DNA of 64,000 bases. It comes from Pseudoalteromonas lipolytica. GTDB taxonomy: Bacteria; Pseudomonadota; Gammaproteobacteria; Enterobacterales; Alteromonadaceae. The stretch covers positions 62,001 to 126,000 of the forward strand of contig NZ_LJTC01000008.1 in assembly GCF_001306915.1 (NCBI RefSeq). Reading direction: 5' to 3'. The number at the start of each line of letters is the position of its first letter. The stretch's first letter is position 1. The notes beneath the pieces are model-generated. The model saw nothing but the letters and a program-made list of their open reading frames with translations. It was not told the origin of the DNA and made no database searches. The position numbers and the translations under genes were made by a program. Below are positions 28,710-37,662 of this stretch, one piece after another.

Positions 28710-30041
28710 ATGGCTATCATAATCAAACACGCCTGTGTTGTTAATGAAGGACAGCGCGAATTAAACGATGTACGAATTGTTGGTAATCGAATCGCTGAAA
28801 TTGGCAAAGATATCAGTGCCAAGGCCAATGATGAGGTAATTGATGCAAGCGGTCTGTTGCTATTACCAGGCATGATCGACGATCAAGTACATTTTAGAGA
28901 GCCAGGTTTAACCCACAAAGGTACGATCGCCAGTGAATCTGCCGCGGCAGTGGCAGGTGGCATTACAAGCTTTATGGAAATGCCTAATGTCTCACCTTCG
29001 ACTACCACGGCAAAAGCACTTGCTGATAAATACGCGATAGCAGCGCAAACGAGCGCTGCGAATTATGCGTTTTACTTTGGCGCGACCCCAGACAACCTCG
29101 ATGAAATTAAAGCTCTTGATGCTAAAAATGTATGCGGCGTTAAAGTGTTTATGGGGGCATCAACAGGCGATTTACTAGTTGAACATCCTCATGCCCTTGA
29201 AGCCATTTTTCGGGAAAGCCCAGTACTCATTGCAACCCATTGCGAGCAAGGGGTGGTTATTCAACAAAACCAGCGCCGAATAGAAAAACGCTATGGTGAG
29301 TTACGAATAGAACATCACCCATTAATTCGTGATGAGTTAGCGTGTTATGCATCATCATCGTACGCCGTATCGCTGGCAAAACGATATGGCTCGCAGCTGC
29401 ATGTTTTACACCTTACAACAGCAAAAGAGCTAGAGCTATTTAGTAACGCACCTATAGAGCAAAAACACATAACCGCCGAAGCTTGTGTGCATCATTTGTG
29501 GTTTAACCAAGATGATTACACACACTATGGTAATCAAATTAAATGTAACCCTGCCATAAAATCAGAGCAAGATCGCCAAGCGCTACTCGCAGCAGTACGC
29601 GATGGTCGCATTGATATTATTGCCACCGATCATGCCCCTCATACTTGGCAAGAAAAGCAGCAACAATACAGCGCTGCACCAGCAGGACTCCCGCTCGTCG
29701 AGCATGCATTACTATCGTTACTTGAGCAGGTAAAACGTGGTGCGTTGAGCCTAGAGCAAGTCGTTGAAAAAACAGCGCATAACGTGGCAAAGCGATTTGC
29801 TATCGAAGATCGAGGGTTTATCAGAGAAGGTTACTTTGCAGATTTAGTCCTGGTTGACCCAATCGCAGAAAAGCACGTTGAGCACACAAACACACATTAC
29901 TTATGCCAATGGACCCCTTTCAATGGCACTACTTTTTCACACCGAATAACACATACCTTTGTAAATGGTGAGTGTGTCTTTGATGGACAGCACGTATACC
30001 CGCACAAGCAGGCCGCTATGGCCTTAACATTCAATCGTTAA
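28710..30041 (+). CDS. pyrC: Dihydroorotase, probable zinc-starvation paralogue
   Basis: Amidohydrolase of 443 residues, ring closure of carbamoyl-aspartate to dihydroorotate in pyrimidine synthesis. The carboxylated lysine (K145 in GVKVFMGAS), H177 in THCEQG, H231/H234 in LHVLHLTT and catalytic D307 in ATDHAPH are in place. The first metal motif is D57-D-Q59-V-H61 instead of the usual HxH; I recall the same Q in other DDQVHFREPG-type dihydroorotases. CAAGGAGTCAT precedes the ATG. It is paired with folE2 (12 bases apart) behind a Zur-like box, the arrangement expected of the backup enzyme often called PyrC2. Whether it is the only dihydroorotase in the genome cannot be told here. Confidence 0.87.
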   Translation: MAIIIKHACVVNEGQRELNDVRIVGNRIAEIGKDISAKANDEVIDASGLLLLPGMIDDQVHFREPGLTHKGTIASESAAAVAGGITSFMEMPNVSPSTTTAKALADKYAIAAQTSAANYAFYFGATPDNLDEIKALDAKNVCGVKVFMGASTGDLLVEHPHALEAIFRESPVLIATHCEQGVVIQQNQRRIEKRYGELRIEHHPLIRDELACYASSSYAVSLAKRYGSQLHVLHLTTAKELELFSNAPIEQKHITAEACVHHLWFNQDDYTHYGNQIKCNPAIKSEQDRQALLAAVRDGRIDIIATDHAPHTWQEKQQQYSAAPAGLPLVEHALLSLLEQVKRGALSLEQVVEKTAHNVAKRFAIEDRGFIREGYFADLVLVDPIAEKHVEHTNTHYLCQWTPFNGTTFSHRITHTFVNGECVFDGQHVYPHKQAAMALTFNR

Positions 30042-30052
30042 AAGAAGTTGAT

Positions 30053-30937
30053 ATGCAATTACCCGATATTACCTCGCACTCTAATGTAGATTTTCAGTCG
30101 CCTTTAAAATGGGTTGGCATGGAAAAAATAGCATTGCCTTTGAAACTTGCACAACCTCATGTTGATGTGCACCTGAATGCCAATGCCGATATTTTTGTTA
30201 GCCTTGATAGTGATGCTAAAGGCATTCATATGTCGCGTCTTTATTTATTACTTAATCAGCTATTGGCTAATCAAAGCTTATCGACTAAGCGTATTAACGA
30301 GTTTATGGAAGCCGTTTTAGCATCACAAAAAGGCTTAAGTAAAGGCGCAAAACTGGTGCTGCATTTTGATTTACCGCAGCTAAAACCAGCACTCCTTAGC
30401 GACAATACAGGTTACAATGCTTACCCTGTTGTTTTAACGATAACTAAGAAGCAGTCGATGACTATCAACTTAAAAGCTGATGTAGCCTACAGCAGTACCT
30501 GCCCGTGTTCAGCGGCATTATCGAGGCAGCTTTTGAGCGAAGCCGTCGATAAACAATTTAGCGATGAGCATATAGATAAAGCCTCTTTACTCAGTTGGCT
30601 TGCAAGTGAACAGGGCTCTATTGCAACCCCTCATAGCCAGCGTTCTTATGCTTATATTGATGTCACTTTTAGTAATGAGAAGCTCCCCGATATTGGCGGC
30701 TTTATCACAGTATGTGAGCAAGCTATTGGTACCCCTGTACAAACGGCCGTGAAGCGTGAAGATGAACAAGCATTTGCTGCCCTTAACGCAAAAAACTTAC
30801 TGTTTTGCGAAGATGCAGCAAGGCGATTAAAACAGTGTTTCGAAACCATGCCGAGTATTGCTGATTACCAGTTTAAGGTCGAACACCAAGAAAGCTTACA
30901 TGGCCACAATGCCGTGGTTCATGAATCTAAACATTAA
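30053..30937 (+). CDS. folE2: GTP cyclohydrolase FolE2 (type IB)
   Basis: Converts GTP to dihydroneopterin triphosphate, first step of folate synthesis. It can use metals other than zinc and often replaces zinc-dependent FolE when zinc is scarce (established for the family). The product has 294 residues. Signatures: ITSHSNVDFQSPLKWVGM near the N-terminus, the active-site cysteine in STCPCSAALSRQL, and the C-terminal SLHGHNAVV. It follows pyrC by 12 bases, so they are co-transcribed under the putative Zur box. Confidence 0.93.
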   Translation: MQLPDITSHSNVDFQSPLKWVGMEKIALPLKLAQPHVDVHLNANADIFVSLDSDAKGIHMSRLYLLLNQLLANQSLSTKRINEFMEAVLASQKGLSKGAKLVLHFDLPQLKPALLSDNTGYNAYPVVLTITKKQSMTINLKADVAYSSTCPCSAALSRQLLSEAVDKQFSDEHIDKASLLSWLASEQGSIATPHSQRSYAYIDVTFSNEKLPDIGGFITVCEQAIGTPVQTAVKREDEQAFAALNAKNLLFCEDAARRLKQCFETMPSIADYQFKVEHQESLHGHNAVVHESKH

Positions 30938-30987
30938 GCTGATGAGTCTAAGTGTTAGGCTCATGAACCTAAAATGGTTTACAAATT

Positions 30988-31050
30988 TTGACATTAGCGG
31001 TCGCAAATTATTGCTATTCATCTTCACAATGATAATGATATGACCGCTAA
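30988..31050 (+). promoter_or_regulatory. Candidate promoter with inverted repeat before S46 peptidase
   Basis: A perfect -35-like TTGACA at 30988 is followed by a perfect 9-bp inverted repeat, TTAGCGGTC at 30994-31002 and GACCGCTAA at 31042-31050, 39 bases apart. Between the arms lies AATGATAATGATAT, which resembles half of a Fur box. The -10 element is not clear. The start codon of the peptidase is 33 bases further on. Confidence 0.4.
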
Positions 31051-31082
31051 AAATGATAAACATAATAATATAAAGGACGACT

Positions 31083-33242
31083 ATGCGTTTTAAATTTATT
31101 GCTGCTGCAGTGGGTCTCGCTGTAGCAAATGTTGCTGTTGCCGACGAAGGCATGTGGCAACCTCACCAGCTACCAGAGCTTGAATCAGTGTTAAAAGCGA
31201 AAGGCTTGAGCATTGATGTAGAGTCAATTTCTAAATTAACAGAGTTTCCGATGAACGCGGTAATTAGCCTTGGTGGCTGTACTGCTTCGTTTGTTTCACC
31301 GAAAGGCTTAGTCGTAACTAACCATCACTGTGCCTATGGTTCGATTCAATATAACTCGACCACCGAAAACAACATTTTAGAAAATGGCTTTTTAGCAAAA
31401 ACAACGGGCGAAGAAGTGCCTGCAGCGCCGGGTTCTCGTGTTTATGTAACCGAGGAAGTGGTTGAAGTAACTGATAAAGTAAACCAAGGTACTGAAAAGC
31501 TAACGGGTAAAGCACGTTTTGATGCTATTCAAGCAAATGAAAAAGCACTTGTTAGTGAGTGTGAGCAAGACCAAAGCTACCGCTGTAATGTGTATACTTT
31601 CCACGGTGGTCTTGAGTATTACCTGATCAAATCGCTAGAAATCAAAGATGTGCGTTTAACATATGCACCCGCTATGGGCGTCGGTAAATATGGCGGCGAT
31701 ATCGACAACTGGATGTGGCCGCGTCACACAGGTGATTTCTCGTTCTATCGCGCGTATGTTGGCAAAGATGGCAAGCCTGCTGAATATTCAGAAGACAACG
31801 TGCCATACCAAAGTGATGCGTTTTTAAAAGTAAGCGCTAAAGGCGTTCAAGAAGGCGATTTTGTGATGGTGACCGGTTACCCAGGCAGCACAAACCGTTA
31901 CCGTATTTCGCCTGAAGTTGACTATGTTTTTAACACGGCCTACCCATTAGCGCGTAAGTATAATTCGAAATATGTCTCGTTAATCGAAGAAAATGCACCA
32001 GAGGGTTCAGAGGCACGTATCGCTTACGAAAGCACGATTGCGGGTTATAACAACTACATTAAAAACTACGGTTCAATGATTGAGAGCTTTAACAAAGGGT
32101 CAATGTATAGCCGTAAGCAACAATTCGAAAAAGATCTCACCGCGTGGATCAATGAAGATAGTAAGCGCAAAGCTAAATACGGACAGGTACTTGCTGATTT
32201 ATCTGCGCTAGTTGCACAGTCGCAAGAGCATAACCAGCGTGACCGTATGTTAGGTTACGTACACCGCTCACAAATGATTTCAACTGCTCGACGTTTATAC
32301 CGTTTAGCTTACGAGAAACAAAAGCCAGATGCTGAGCGCGAAAGCGGTTATCAAGAGCGTGATATGCCACGTATCGAGTCTCGTTTAAAAAGCATGAGCC
32401 GTCGTTATGATGAAGCCGTAGATAAAGCTATTTTACTGTATTTTATTGAGCAGTATGCAGCATTACCTAAAGACGAGCGAGTTGCAGAGGTTGATGAAGC
32501 ACTGGGTCTAACAAACGGTTTTGATAAACAAAAACAACAAGCCATGCTTGATGATATGTATGCTAAATCGGTTCTTGCAGATGAAAGCAAACGTTTATGG
32601 ATGGCAGATCTTGACCTTGCTCAGTTAAAGCAAAGTAGCGATCCATTTATTCAATATGCGCATGCAATTTTTGCGGTCACAAAAGATATTGAAGATGCGA
32701 AAAAAGAACTGGCTGGTAAACAGCAAGCTGCTCGCCCTGCATTAATGGAAGCAATCATTGCTTATAACAAGGCACTTAATAAGCCTGTTTATGCTGATGC
32801 TAACAGCACCCTGCGTGTAACTTACGGTACGGTAGGCGGCTATTCGCCGCAAGATGGCTTAGTGGCAACCCCCTTTACATCGTTAGAAGGGCTACTTGCT
32901 AAAAACACCGGTGTTGAACCATTCAACTCACCAGAGAAACAAAACGAGTTAATTAAGCAAAAACTTTATGGTGATTACACCGGCGGTATGAATACGGTTC
33001 CGGTTAACTTTTTATCGAACGTCGATACTACAGGTGGTAACTCAGGCTCTCCAACATTAAACGGTAATGCTGAGCTCGTTGGTTTGTTATTTGATGGTGT
33101 TTACGAAAGCATTATTGGTGATTGGGATTACGATGAAAACTTAAATCGCTCAATTCACGTTGATTCACGATACATGTTGTGGGTGATGGATAAAGTTGAT
33201 AATGCTCAAAATTTACTTAAAGAGATGACTATCGTTAATTAA
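31083..33242 (+). CDS. S46-family dipeptidyl-peptidase (DPP7/DPP11-like)
   Basis: A 719-residue periplasmic serine exopeptidase that releases dipeptides. The signal peptide MRFKFIAAAVGLAVANVAVA is clear. The chymotrypsin-like fold is marked by GGCTASFVSPKGLVVTNHHC (catalytic His near residue 81) and TTGGNSGSPTLNG (nucleophile Ser near residue 653). The length is normal for S46. Whether it prefers hydrophobic (DPP7) or acidic (DPP11) residues at P1 depends on one residue near the C-terminus that I cannot align reliably. AAAGGACGACT precedes the ATG. With the S9, M36 and M3 enzymes it suggests a protein-degrading lifestyle. Confidence 0.9.
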   Translation: MRFKFIAAAVGLAVANVAVADEGMWQPHQLPELESVLKAKGLSIDVESISKLTEFPMNAVISLGGCTASFVSPKGLVVTNHHCAYGSIQYNSTTENNILENGFLAKTTGEEVPAAPGSRVYVTEEVVEVTDKVNQGTEKLTGKARFDAIQANEKALVSECEQDQSYRCNVYTFHGGLEYYLIKSLEIKDVRLTYAPAMGVGKYGGDIDNWMWPRHTGDFSFYRAYVGKDGKPAEYSEDNVPYQSDAFLKVSAKGVQEGDFVMVTGYPGSTNRYRISPEVDYVFNTAYPLARKYNSKYVSLIEENAPEGSEARIAYESTIAGYNNYIKNYGSMIESFNKGSMYSRKQQFEKDLTAWINEDSKRKAKYGQVLADLSALVAQSQEHNQRDRMLGYVHRSQMISTARRLYRLAYEKQKPDAERESGYQERDMPRIESRLKSMSRRYDEAVDKAILLYFIEQYAALPKDERVAEVDEALGLTNGFDKQKQQAMLDDMYAKSVLADESKRLWMADLDLAQLKQSSDPFIQYAHAIFAVTKDIEDAKKELAGKQQAARPALMEAIIAYNKALNKPVYADANSTLRVTYGTVGGYSPQDGLVATPFTSLEGLLAKNTGVEPFNSPEKQNELIKQKLYGDYTGGMNTVPVNFLSNVDTTGGNSGSPTLNGNAELVGLLFDGVYESIIGDWDYDENLNRSIHVDSRYMLWVMDKVDNAQNLLKEMTIVN

Positions 33243-33270
33243 CCTGAGTTTAACGTTAATTTTAGTATTA

Positions 33271-33299
33271 AAATGCCAGTCACACAGACTGGCATTTTT
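33271..33299 (+). terminator. Terminator after S46 peptidase gene
   Basis: AAATGCCAGT, loop CACACAG and ACTGGCATTT form a perfect stem followed by TTG and TTTTT. Confidence 0.9.
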
Positions 33300-33506
33300 G
33301 TTTTTAACATTAAGATATAGTATTTGACTTATTCTGGTAACTCTATATAGTGAGCGGTAGCTAAAAAGCGTGTAATTAAATCTTTATTTCGTTGTTGTAT
33401 AAGTAATACTTGTAGTACCGTCCTGAAGTTTTTAAGTTCCATCTGATTTTTTGCTACACCCGCCCACTACGGGCAATATTTAATTTTTTATATCAGGAAT
33501 AATACT

Positions 33507-33716
33507 ATGTCTAACATCGTATCAGGTACAGTTAAGTGGTTTAACGAATCTAAAGGTTTTGGTTTCATCGAGCAAGAAAATGGTCCAGACGTTTTCGCTC
33601 ACTTCAGCGCTATCCAATCTGAAGGTTTCAAAACTTTAGCTGAAGGCCAACGTGTAGAGTTCACTCTATCACAAGGTCAAAAAGGCCCTCAAGCGGACAA
33701 CATCAAGCCGCTATAA
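33507..33716 (+). CDS. Cold shock protein, CspA family
   Basis: A 69-residue single cold shock domain. The RNA-binding motifs KGFGFIEQ (RNP1) and VFAHFSAI (RNP2) are present, with [11 protein letters not shown] at the start. It binds single-stranded RNA/DNA as a chaperone. The 200 bases between the previous terminator and the start codon contain no gene and would form a long 5' leader, typical of cold-regulated csp mRNAs; I did not identify a cold-box. CAGGAATAATACT precedes the ATG. Confidence 0.95.
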   Translation: MSNIVSGTVKWFNESKGFGFIEQENGPDVFAHFSAIQSEGFKTLAEGQRVEFTLSQGQKGPQADNIKPL

Positions 33717-33742
33717 TTTTACTGAAAAGTAAAATAGAGAAG

Positions 33743-33767
33743 AAGCAAGCTACGGCTTGCTTTTTTT
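33743..33767 (+). terminator. Terminator after csp
   Basis: AAGCAAGC, TACG loop and GCTTGCTT form a stem followed by TTTTT, 27 bases after the csp stop. Confidence 0.9.
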
Positions 33768-33851
33768 ATGTCTAAAAATTGACTGGACTAGTTAATATTT
33801 CTATATTTAATGCAGCTGTGTCATTAGAGTGTATTAATTATTTTAAAATAT

Positions 33852-34592
33852 TTGTTGTTAGCGTGCCTAAGCTTTGCACCTGTAGTGTTTGCAAAAGAAA
33901 GTGTCACCATTTACACCGAGCATTTCCCGCCATATAACTTCTCAAATAAAGGGCATTTAGAGGGTATTAACTTAAAGTTTGTTAAGGCCATGTGCATCGA
34001 TGCCAAAATTAAGTGCAATTTTGAGCTCTTACCTTGGTCAAGAGCATTCCACTTGGCGCAACAACAGCCCTTGTCAGGGTTAGTCTCTACAGCCCGAATT
34101 ACGCAAAGAGAAAAGCTGTTTAACTGGGTAGGGCCGTTGGCCTCATCGCGAAATTTCTTTTATAGATTAAAATCAAATGAGCGTATTAATCCACTTGATC
34201 TACCCCAGGTAAAAGAACATAGCCTATGTGTTGTGCGTAATAGTATCTATGAGCAATTTGTAGAAACAATTGGTTTTAGTGATGGTAAAAATTTGCTGAA
34301 AGTGAGTCATAGTTATGAGTGTCTTAATTTATTTTTCAAAAATAAAATCGAGCTAATTATTGGTTCAGATCTATCATTTGATTATCAGCTAACTCAATAC
34401 GGGCACCCTGGACGAGAAGTCGTTAAGCTAGTTGAGCTTCCCCTTAACGATACATTAGGGAATTATTTAGCATTAAATAAAAACATACCCATCGATGTAG
34501 TTGAACGTTTGCAATCAAGTTACGAAAAGCTAATTGCTCAGGGTAAGTTAGACTTTTTTATTGAGCAATATAGTAATACCAATACAAAATAA
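33852..34592 (+). CDS. Periplasmic solute-binding-like protein (SBP family 3), unusual start
   Basis: About 246 residues of the extracellular solute-binding family 3 fold, as in amino-acid binding proteins: ESVTIYTEHFPPYNF, then LEGINLKFVKAMC, and LPWSRAFHLAQ. No ATG or GTG opens the frame. TTG codons at 33852 and 33855 give a short signal peptide lacking a positive charge. The frame runs back to a stop at 33825, and an ATT at 33837 would restore a lysine-containing leader (ILKYLLLACLSF). The start is therefore unresolved, or the original ATG has been lost. No transporter genes are adjacent. A paralogue lies convergent at 34714. Confidence 0.72.
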   Translation: MLLACLSFAPVVFAKESVTIYTEHFPPYNFSNKGHLEGINLKFVKAMCIDAKIKCNFELLPWSRAFHLAQQQPLSGLVSTARITQREKLFNWVGPLASSRNFFYRLKSNERINPLDLPQVKEHSLCVVRNSIYEQFVETIGFSDGKNLLKVSHSYECLNLFFKNKIELIIGSDLSFDYQLTQYGHPGREVVKLVELPLNDTLGNYLALNKNIPIDVVERLQSSYEKLIAQGKLDFFIEQYSNTNTK

Positions 34593-34713
34593 TTTTTATT
34601 AGTCATCGTTAGCCGTTGAAGCTATCGGTAGCTGAGTACTACTATCATGGTGCGGTGTAAAAGGCACTGGGGGTTGTTCAGAGTAGCAAATAACGAATTT
34701 TTCTTGCTCTTAC

Positions 34714-35442
34714 TTAAGGCCTATTTGTTCGCATGACCTGACTATATAGCGTTGATGCCTGAATCTCAGCAAACGCATTTTTTAATGCATTGATATGGTG
34801 TGGGTTAGTATTTTTGTTTGCAGCTAGGAACCCTTTCATCGCTAAAAAATCAATTGCAAAGGCAAAGTGTAAGCGCGATTCATCAAGGCCTAATTCATTA
34901 GCCATCGCGGCGATATAGTTTTTATCGTCAATGATTAAATCAACCTTCCCCGACATCAACAACTGATATGACTTATTGATGTCTGAAGTATACACAACAG
35001 TGTAACCGCGCTCAGTTAAGCGTTGTGCTGCTAAGTCATGACGCTGAACTGCTATCTTGTATTGTTTGGCTTGCTCATTGGAGGTGATGTTTATATCGCG
35101 GCGTTCGCTTAATTTCACAAAGCCCATTTCATAGGTGGCTACTTCACCAATCCAATAGAAATGATGTTCACGCTCTGGAGTTTTAGCCATGCTGTAAATG
35201 AAAGTATTCGGCTTTTTTAGTGCCATATTGTAAGCACGGGCCCAAGGGTAGAGCTCTATATTGGCATTTAAGTTTGCTTTGGCAAAAATAGCTCTTACTA
35301 ATTCAGTGCTTTTACCGGCAACTTGGTTATTGATCAAGGTTTGATTGGGCGGTGATAGTTCGGTAACAACGGTTAGGGTCGGCTTGCAAAGGGCTGGCCA
35401 ACTTAAGAAAAAGGTTAGTATATAAATTCTAAAATAGTTCAT
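34714..35442 (-). CDS. Periplasmic solute-binding-like protein (SBP family 3)
   Basis: A 242-residue protein of the same family as its convergent neighbour at 33852. It has a signal peptide (MNYFRIYILTFFLSWPALC), then LTVVTELSPPNQTL, STELVRAIFAKANL and LYPWARAYNMAL. No permease or ATPase genes are nearby, so it may be a lone sensor or scavenging protein rather than part of an ABC importer. The ligand is unknown. The two genes probably arose by duplication, but are strongly diverged. Confidence 0.78.
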   Translation of the reverse strand: MNYFRIYILTFFLSWPALCKPTLTVVTELSPPNQTLINNQVAGKSTELVRAIFAKANLNANIELYPWARAYNMALKKPNTFIYSMAKTPEREHHFYWIGEVATYEMGFVKLSERRDINITSNEQAKQYKIAVQRHDLAAQRLTERGYTVVYTSDINKSYQLLMSGKVDLIIDDKNYIAAMANELGLDESRLHFAFAIDFLAMKGFLAANKNTNPHHINALKNAFAEIQASTLYSQVMRTNRP

Positions 35443-35485
35443 TTATGCACTTAAAAGGATTTAGTAAATAAATCTTAGCACATAA

Positions 35486-35511
35486 AACGATAAAAGGGCC
35501 TTGCGGCCCTT
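35486..35511 (-). terminator. Terminator after nupC (reverse strand)
   Basis: On the reverse strand AAGGGCC, GCAA loop and GGCCCTT are followed by TTATCGTTTT, 89 bases past the nupC stop. Confidence 0.7.
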
Positions 35512-35599
35512 GGTGAAGTATCGTTCAAGTCAGATAGACCTTTAACCCCTTAAAGTCCTATCCTATTGTTTTGCAACTACGGCTCATCTCATTAAGTTT

Positions 35600-36823
35600 C
35601 TAAGCTAGCGAGAGGAAAAAACCTGCAATTGCTGCACTCATGAGGTTAGCCATAGATCCTGCTAACACTGCTCTGAGCCCTAAGCGTGCGATATCCTTTC
35701 GCCGACTAGGCGCCATACCGCCTAATCCACCTAGTAAAATTGCTATCGATGATAAGTTAGCAAACCCACATAACGCGAATGTGACAATCGCTTGTGTGTG
35801 CGCACTTAACGTATCGCGATAATTAATAAAGTCGAGGTAAGCAACAAATTCGTTAACTACAACCTTCTGACCTATAAAACTGCCTGCGATTACTGCTTCG
35901 TCCCAAGGTACACCTAATAACCATGCAACCGGAGCGAATACGTAACCTAAAATTTCTTGTAGCGTTAATGTTGGATGATCAAACCAACCACCAATACCGC
36001 CTAATAACCCATTTAGAAGTGCAATAAGTGCTACGAAAGCAAGTAACATCGCACCTACGTTCAGTGCTAGTTGCATACCGTTTGCGGCACCTGATGCGGC
36101 AGCATCAATTACGTTTACCGGTTTTTCTTCTTGTACGTCTAAATCAGCTAAATCTTCTTTTGGTGTTTCGGTCTCTGGCACAATCATTTTTGCCATTAAG
36201 AAACCACCTGGTGCCGCCATAAAGCTGGCTGCAATTAAGTATTTAAGCTCTACACCAATTGTTACGTAACCTGCCATAACAGAACCTGCTACGGTAGCAA
36301 GGCCACCTACCATTACCGCAAATAGCTCTGACTTAGTCATGCTGGCGATAAATGGCTTAACAATCAATGGTGCTTCTGTTTGACCAACGAAAATATTGGC
36401 GGTTGCAGAAAGCGATTCAGGGCGCGAGGTTTTCAATAGCTTTTGTAAGCCACCGCCTAGAATCTTGATTATCCAATCCATCACCCCGATGTGATACAAC
36501 ACAGCAACAAGTGCTGAGAAGAACACGATAACGGGCAATACTTGTATCGCAAAAATAAACCCTAAGGTATCTTGCGATGCCAGTGAGCCAAATAAGAAGC
36601 TAATCCCGTCATTGGCATAACCAATAACTGATGAGACTCCTCGTGACATACTTGCCAGTACGTTTTTGCCCACTTCGAAGAACAAGACAAAGCCACCAAT
36701 TAACACTTGAAGTAAAAAGGCGATGCCTACAGTTCTTAAATTAATTGCTTTACGGTTCGTTGAAGCCGCAAAAGCAATGCCTAGTAGCACAACAATGCCA
36801 ACTAAGCTCATAAATGTTGTCAT
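35600..36823 (-). CDS. nupC: Concentrative nucleoside transporter, NupC family
   Basis: Imports nucleosides with a cation across the inner membrane. The product has 407 residues with 8-10 hydrophobic segments. Family signatures are [31 protein letters not shown] and the C-terminal [21 protein letters not shown]. It lies 19 bases after the uridine kinase gene, so the two are an operon for uptake and phosphorylation of pyrimidine nucleosides, divergent from deoB-deoD. Confidence 0.93.
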   Translation of the reverse strand: MTTFMSLVGIVVLLGIAFAASTNRKAINLRTVGIAFLLQVLIGGFVLFFEVGKNVLASMSRGVSSVIGYANDGISFLFGSLASQDTLGFIFAIQVLPVIVFFSALVAVLYHIGVMDWIIKILGGGLQKLLKTSRPESLSATANIFVGQTEAPLIVKPFIASMTKSELFAVMVGGLATVAGSVMAGYVTIGVELKYLIAASFMAAPGGFLMAKMIVPETETPKEDLADLDVQEEKPVNVIDAAASGAANGMQLALNVGAMLLAFVALIALLNGLLGGIGGWFDHPTLTLQEILGYVFAPVAWLLGVPWDEAVIAGSFIGQKVVVNEFVAYLDFINYRDTLSAHTQAIVTFALCGFANLSSIAILLGGLGGMAPSRRKDIARLGLRAVLAGSMANLMSAAIAGFFLSLA

Positions 36824-36841
36824 ACTGACTGTTTCCCGTTG

Positions 36842-37471
36842 TTATTGTTGCAGTAAATATTTTATTTTACTTTTAATTATATCAATGGCAACGCGATTCA
36901 TACCGCCGCGTGTGACTACGAGATCAGCTTTGTGCTTAGATGGCTCAATAAACTGATAAAACATAGGTCGCACTGTCGCTTGATATTGATCAACAACGGA
37001 CTGTAATGTTCTGCCACGCTGCTCCATATCTCGTTGCATACGGCGCATAAGGCAGATATCTAACGGTGTATCAATGAACACCTTAATATCAAATTCTTTT
37101 CGAAGTGCCGGATCACTCAGTAGCAAAATACCTTCAACGATAAGTACTTTTGCAGGTGCCACTCGACGCGTTTCATCGCTTCGGGTATGCATTGCATAGT
37201 CATAAGTTGGTACGTCTACTGATTTTCCAGCGCGCAATTGAAGTAAGTGCTCATGCAAAAGCTCATGCTCGAAAGCATCAGGGTGGTCGTAATTGGTTTG
37301 CGTTCGATGGTCAAACGGCAAATGCGACTGGTCTTTGTAATAAGCATCTTCTTCGATCACTGCGATCGCGCCCGGTTCAAGCTCATTGACTAATTCGTTA
37401 TAAATTGTCTTGCTAAAAAGAGACTTGCCCGACGCAGATGCGCCAGCAATAGCTATAATTGTTCGTGTCAC
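36842..37471 (-). CDS. udk: Uridine kinase
   Basis: Phosphorylates uridine and cytidine. The P-loop GASASGKS is near the N-terminus, with EEDAYYKDQSHLPF and YDHPDAFEHELL typical of the family. The frame is open to 37516, but GTG at 37471 with GGCGAG upstream gives 209 residues starting MTRTIIAIAG, matching the usual length and N-terminus; the ATG at 37501 is an alternative. It forms an operon with nupC. Confidence 0.9.
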   Translation of the reverse strand: MTRTIIAIAGASASGKSLFSKTIYNELVNELEPGAIAVIEEDAYYKDQSHLPFDHRTQTNYDHPDAFEHELLHEHLLQLRAGKSVDVPTYDYAMHTRSDETRRVAPAKVLIVEGILLLSDPALRKEFDIKVFIDTPLDICLMRRMQRDMEQRGRTLQSVVDQYQATVRPMFYQFIEPSKHKADLVVTRGGMNRVAIDIIKSKIKYLLQQ

Positions 37472-37574
37472 TAAAGTTCTCGCCCACACAGAAGGAAACA
37501 TTGTTAGGTAGATCACAATAGCAAAAAAGACACGATTAATCTCTTTTGCTTCGCTTAGAGATGCAAATTTATAA

Positions 37575-37609
37575 TGTTTCCGTTTTATGAAACAGGACTT
37601 ATGTCCTGT
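37575..37609. promoter_or_regulatory. Two overlapping palindromes between udk and deoB
   Basis: TGTTTC, eight bases and GAAACA (37575-37594) overlaps a perfect palindrome ACAGGAC-TTAT-GTCCTGT (37592-37609). Both lie in the divergent control region of the nucleoside genes, 54-88 bases before deoB. They look like operator sites. I do not match them to CytR or DeoR sites with confidence. Confidence 0.5.
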
Positions 37610-37662
37610 ACCAAAAATTCAAAGAGCATATAAAGTATTCACATATTGATAACGAGGTACCC

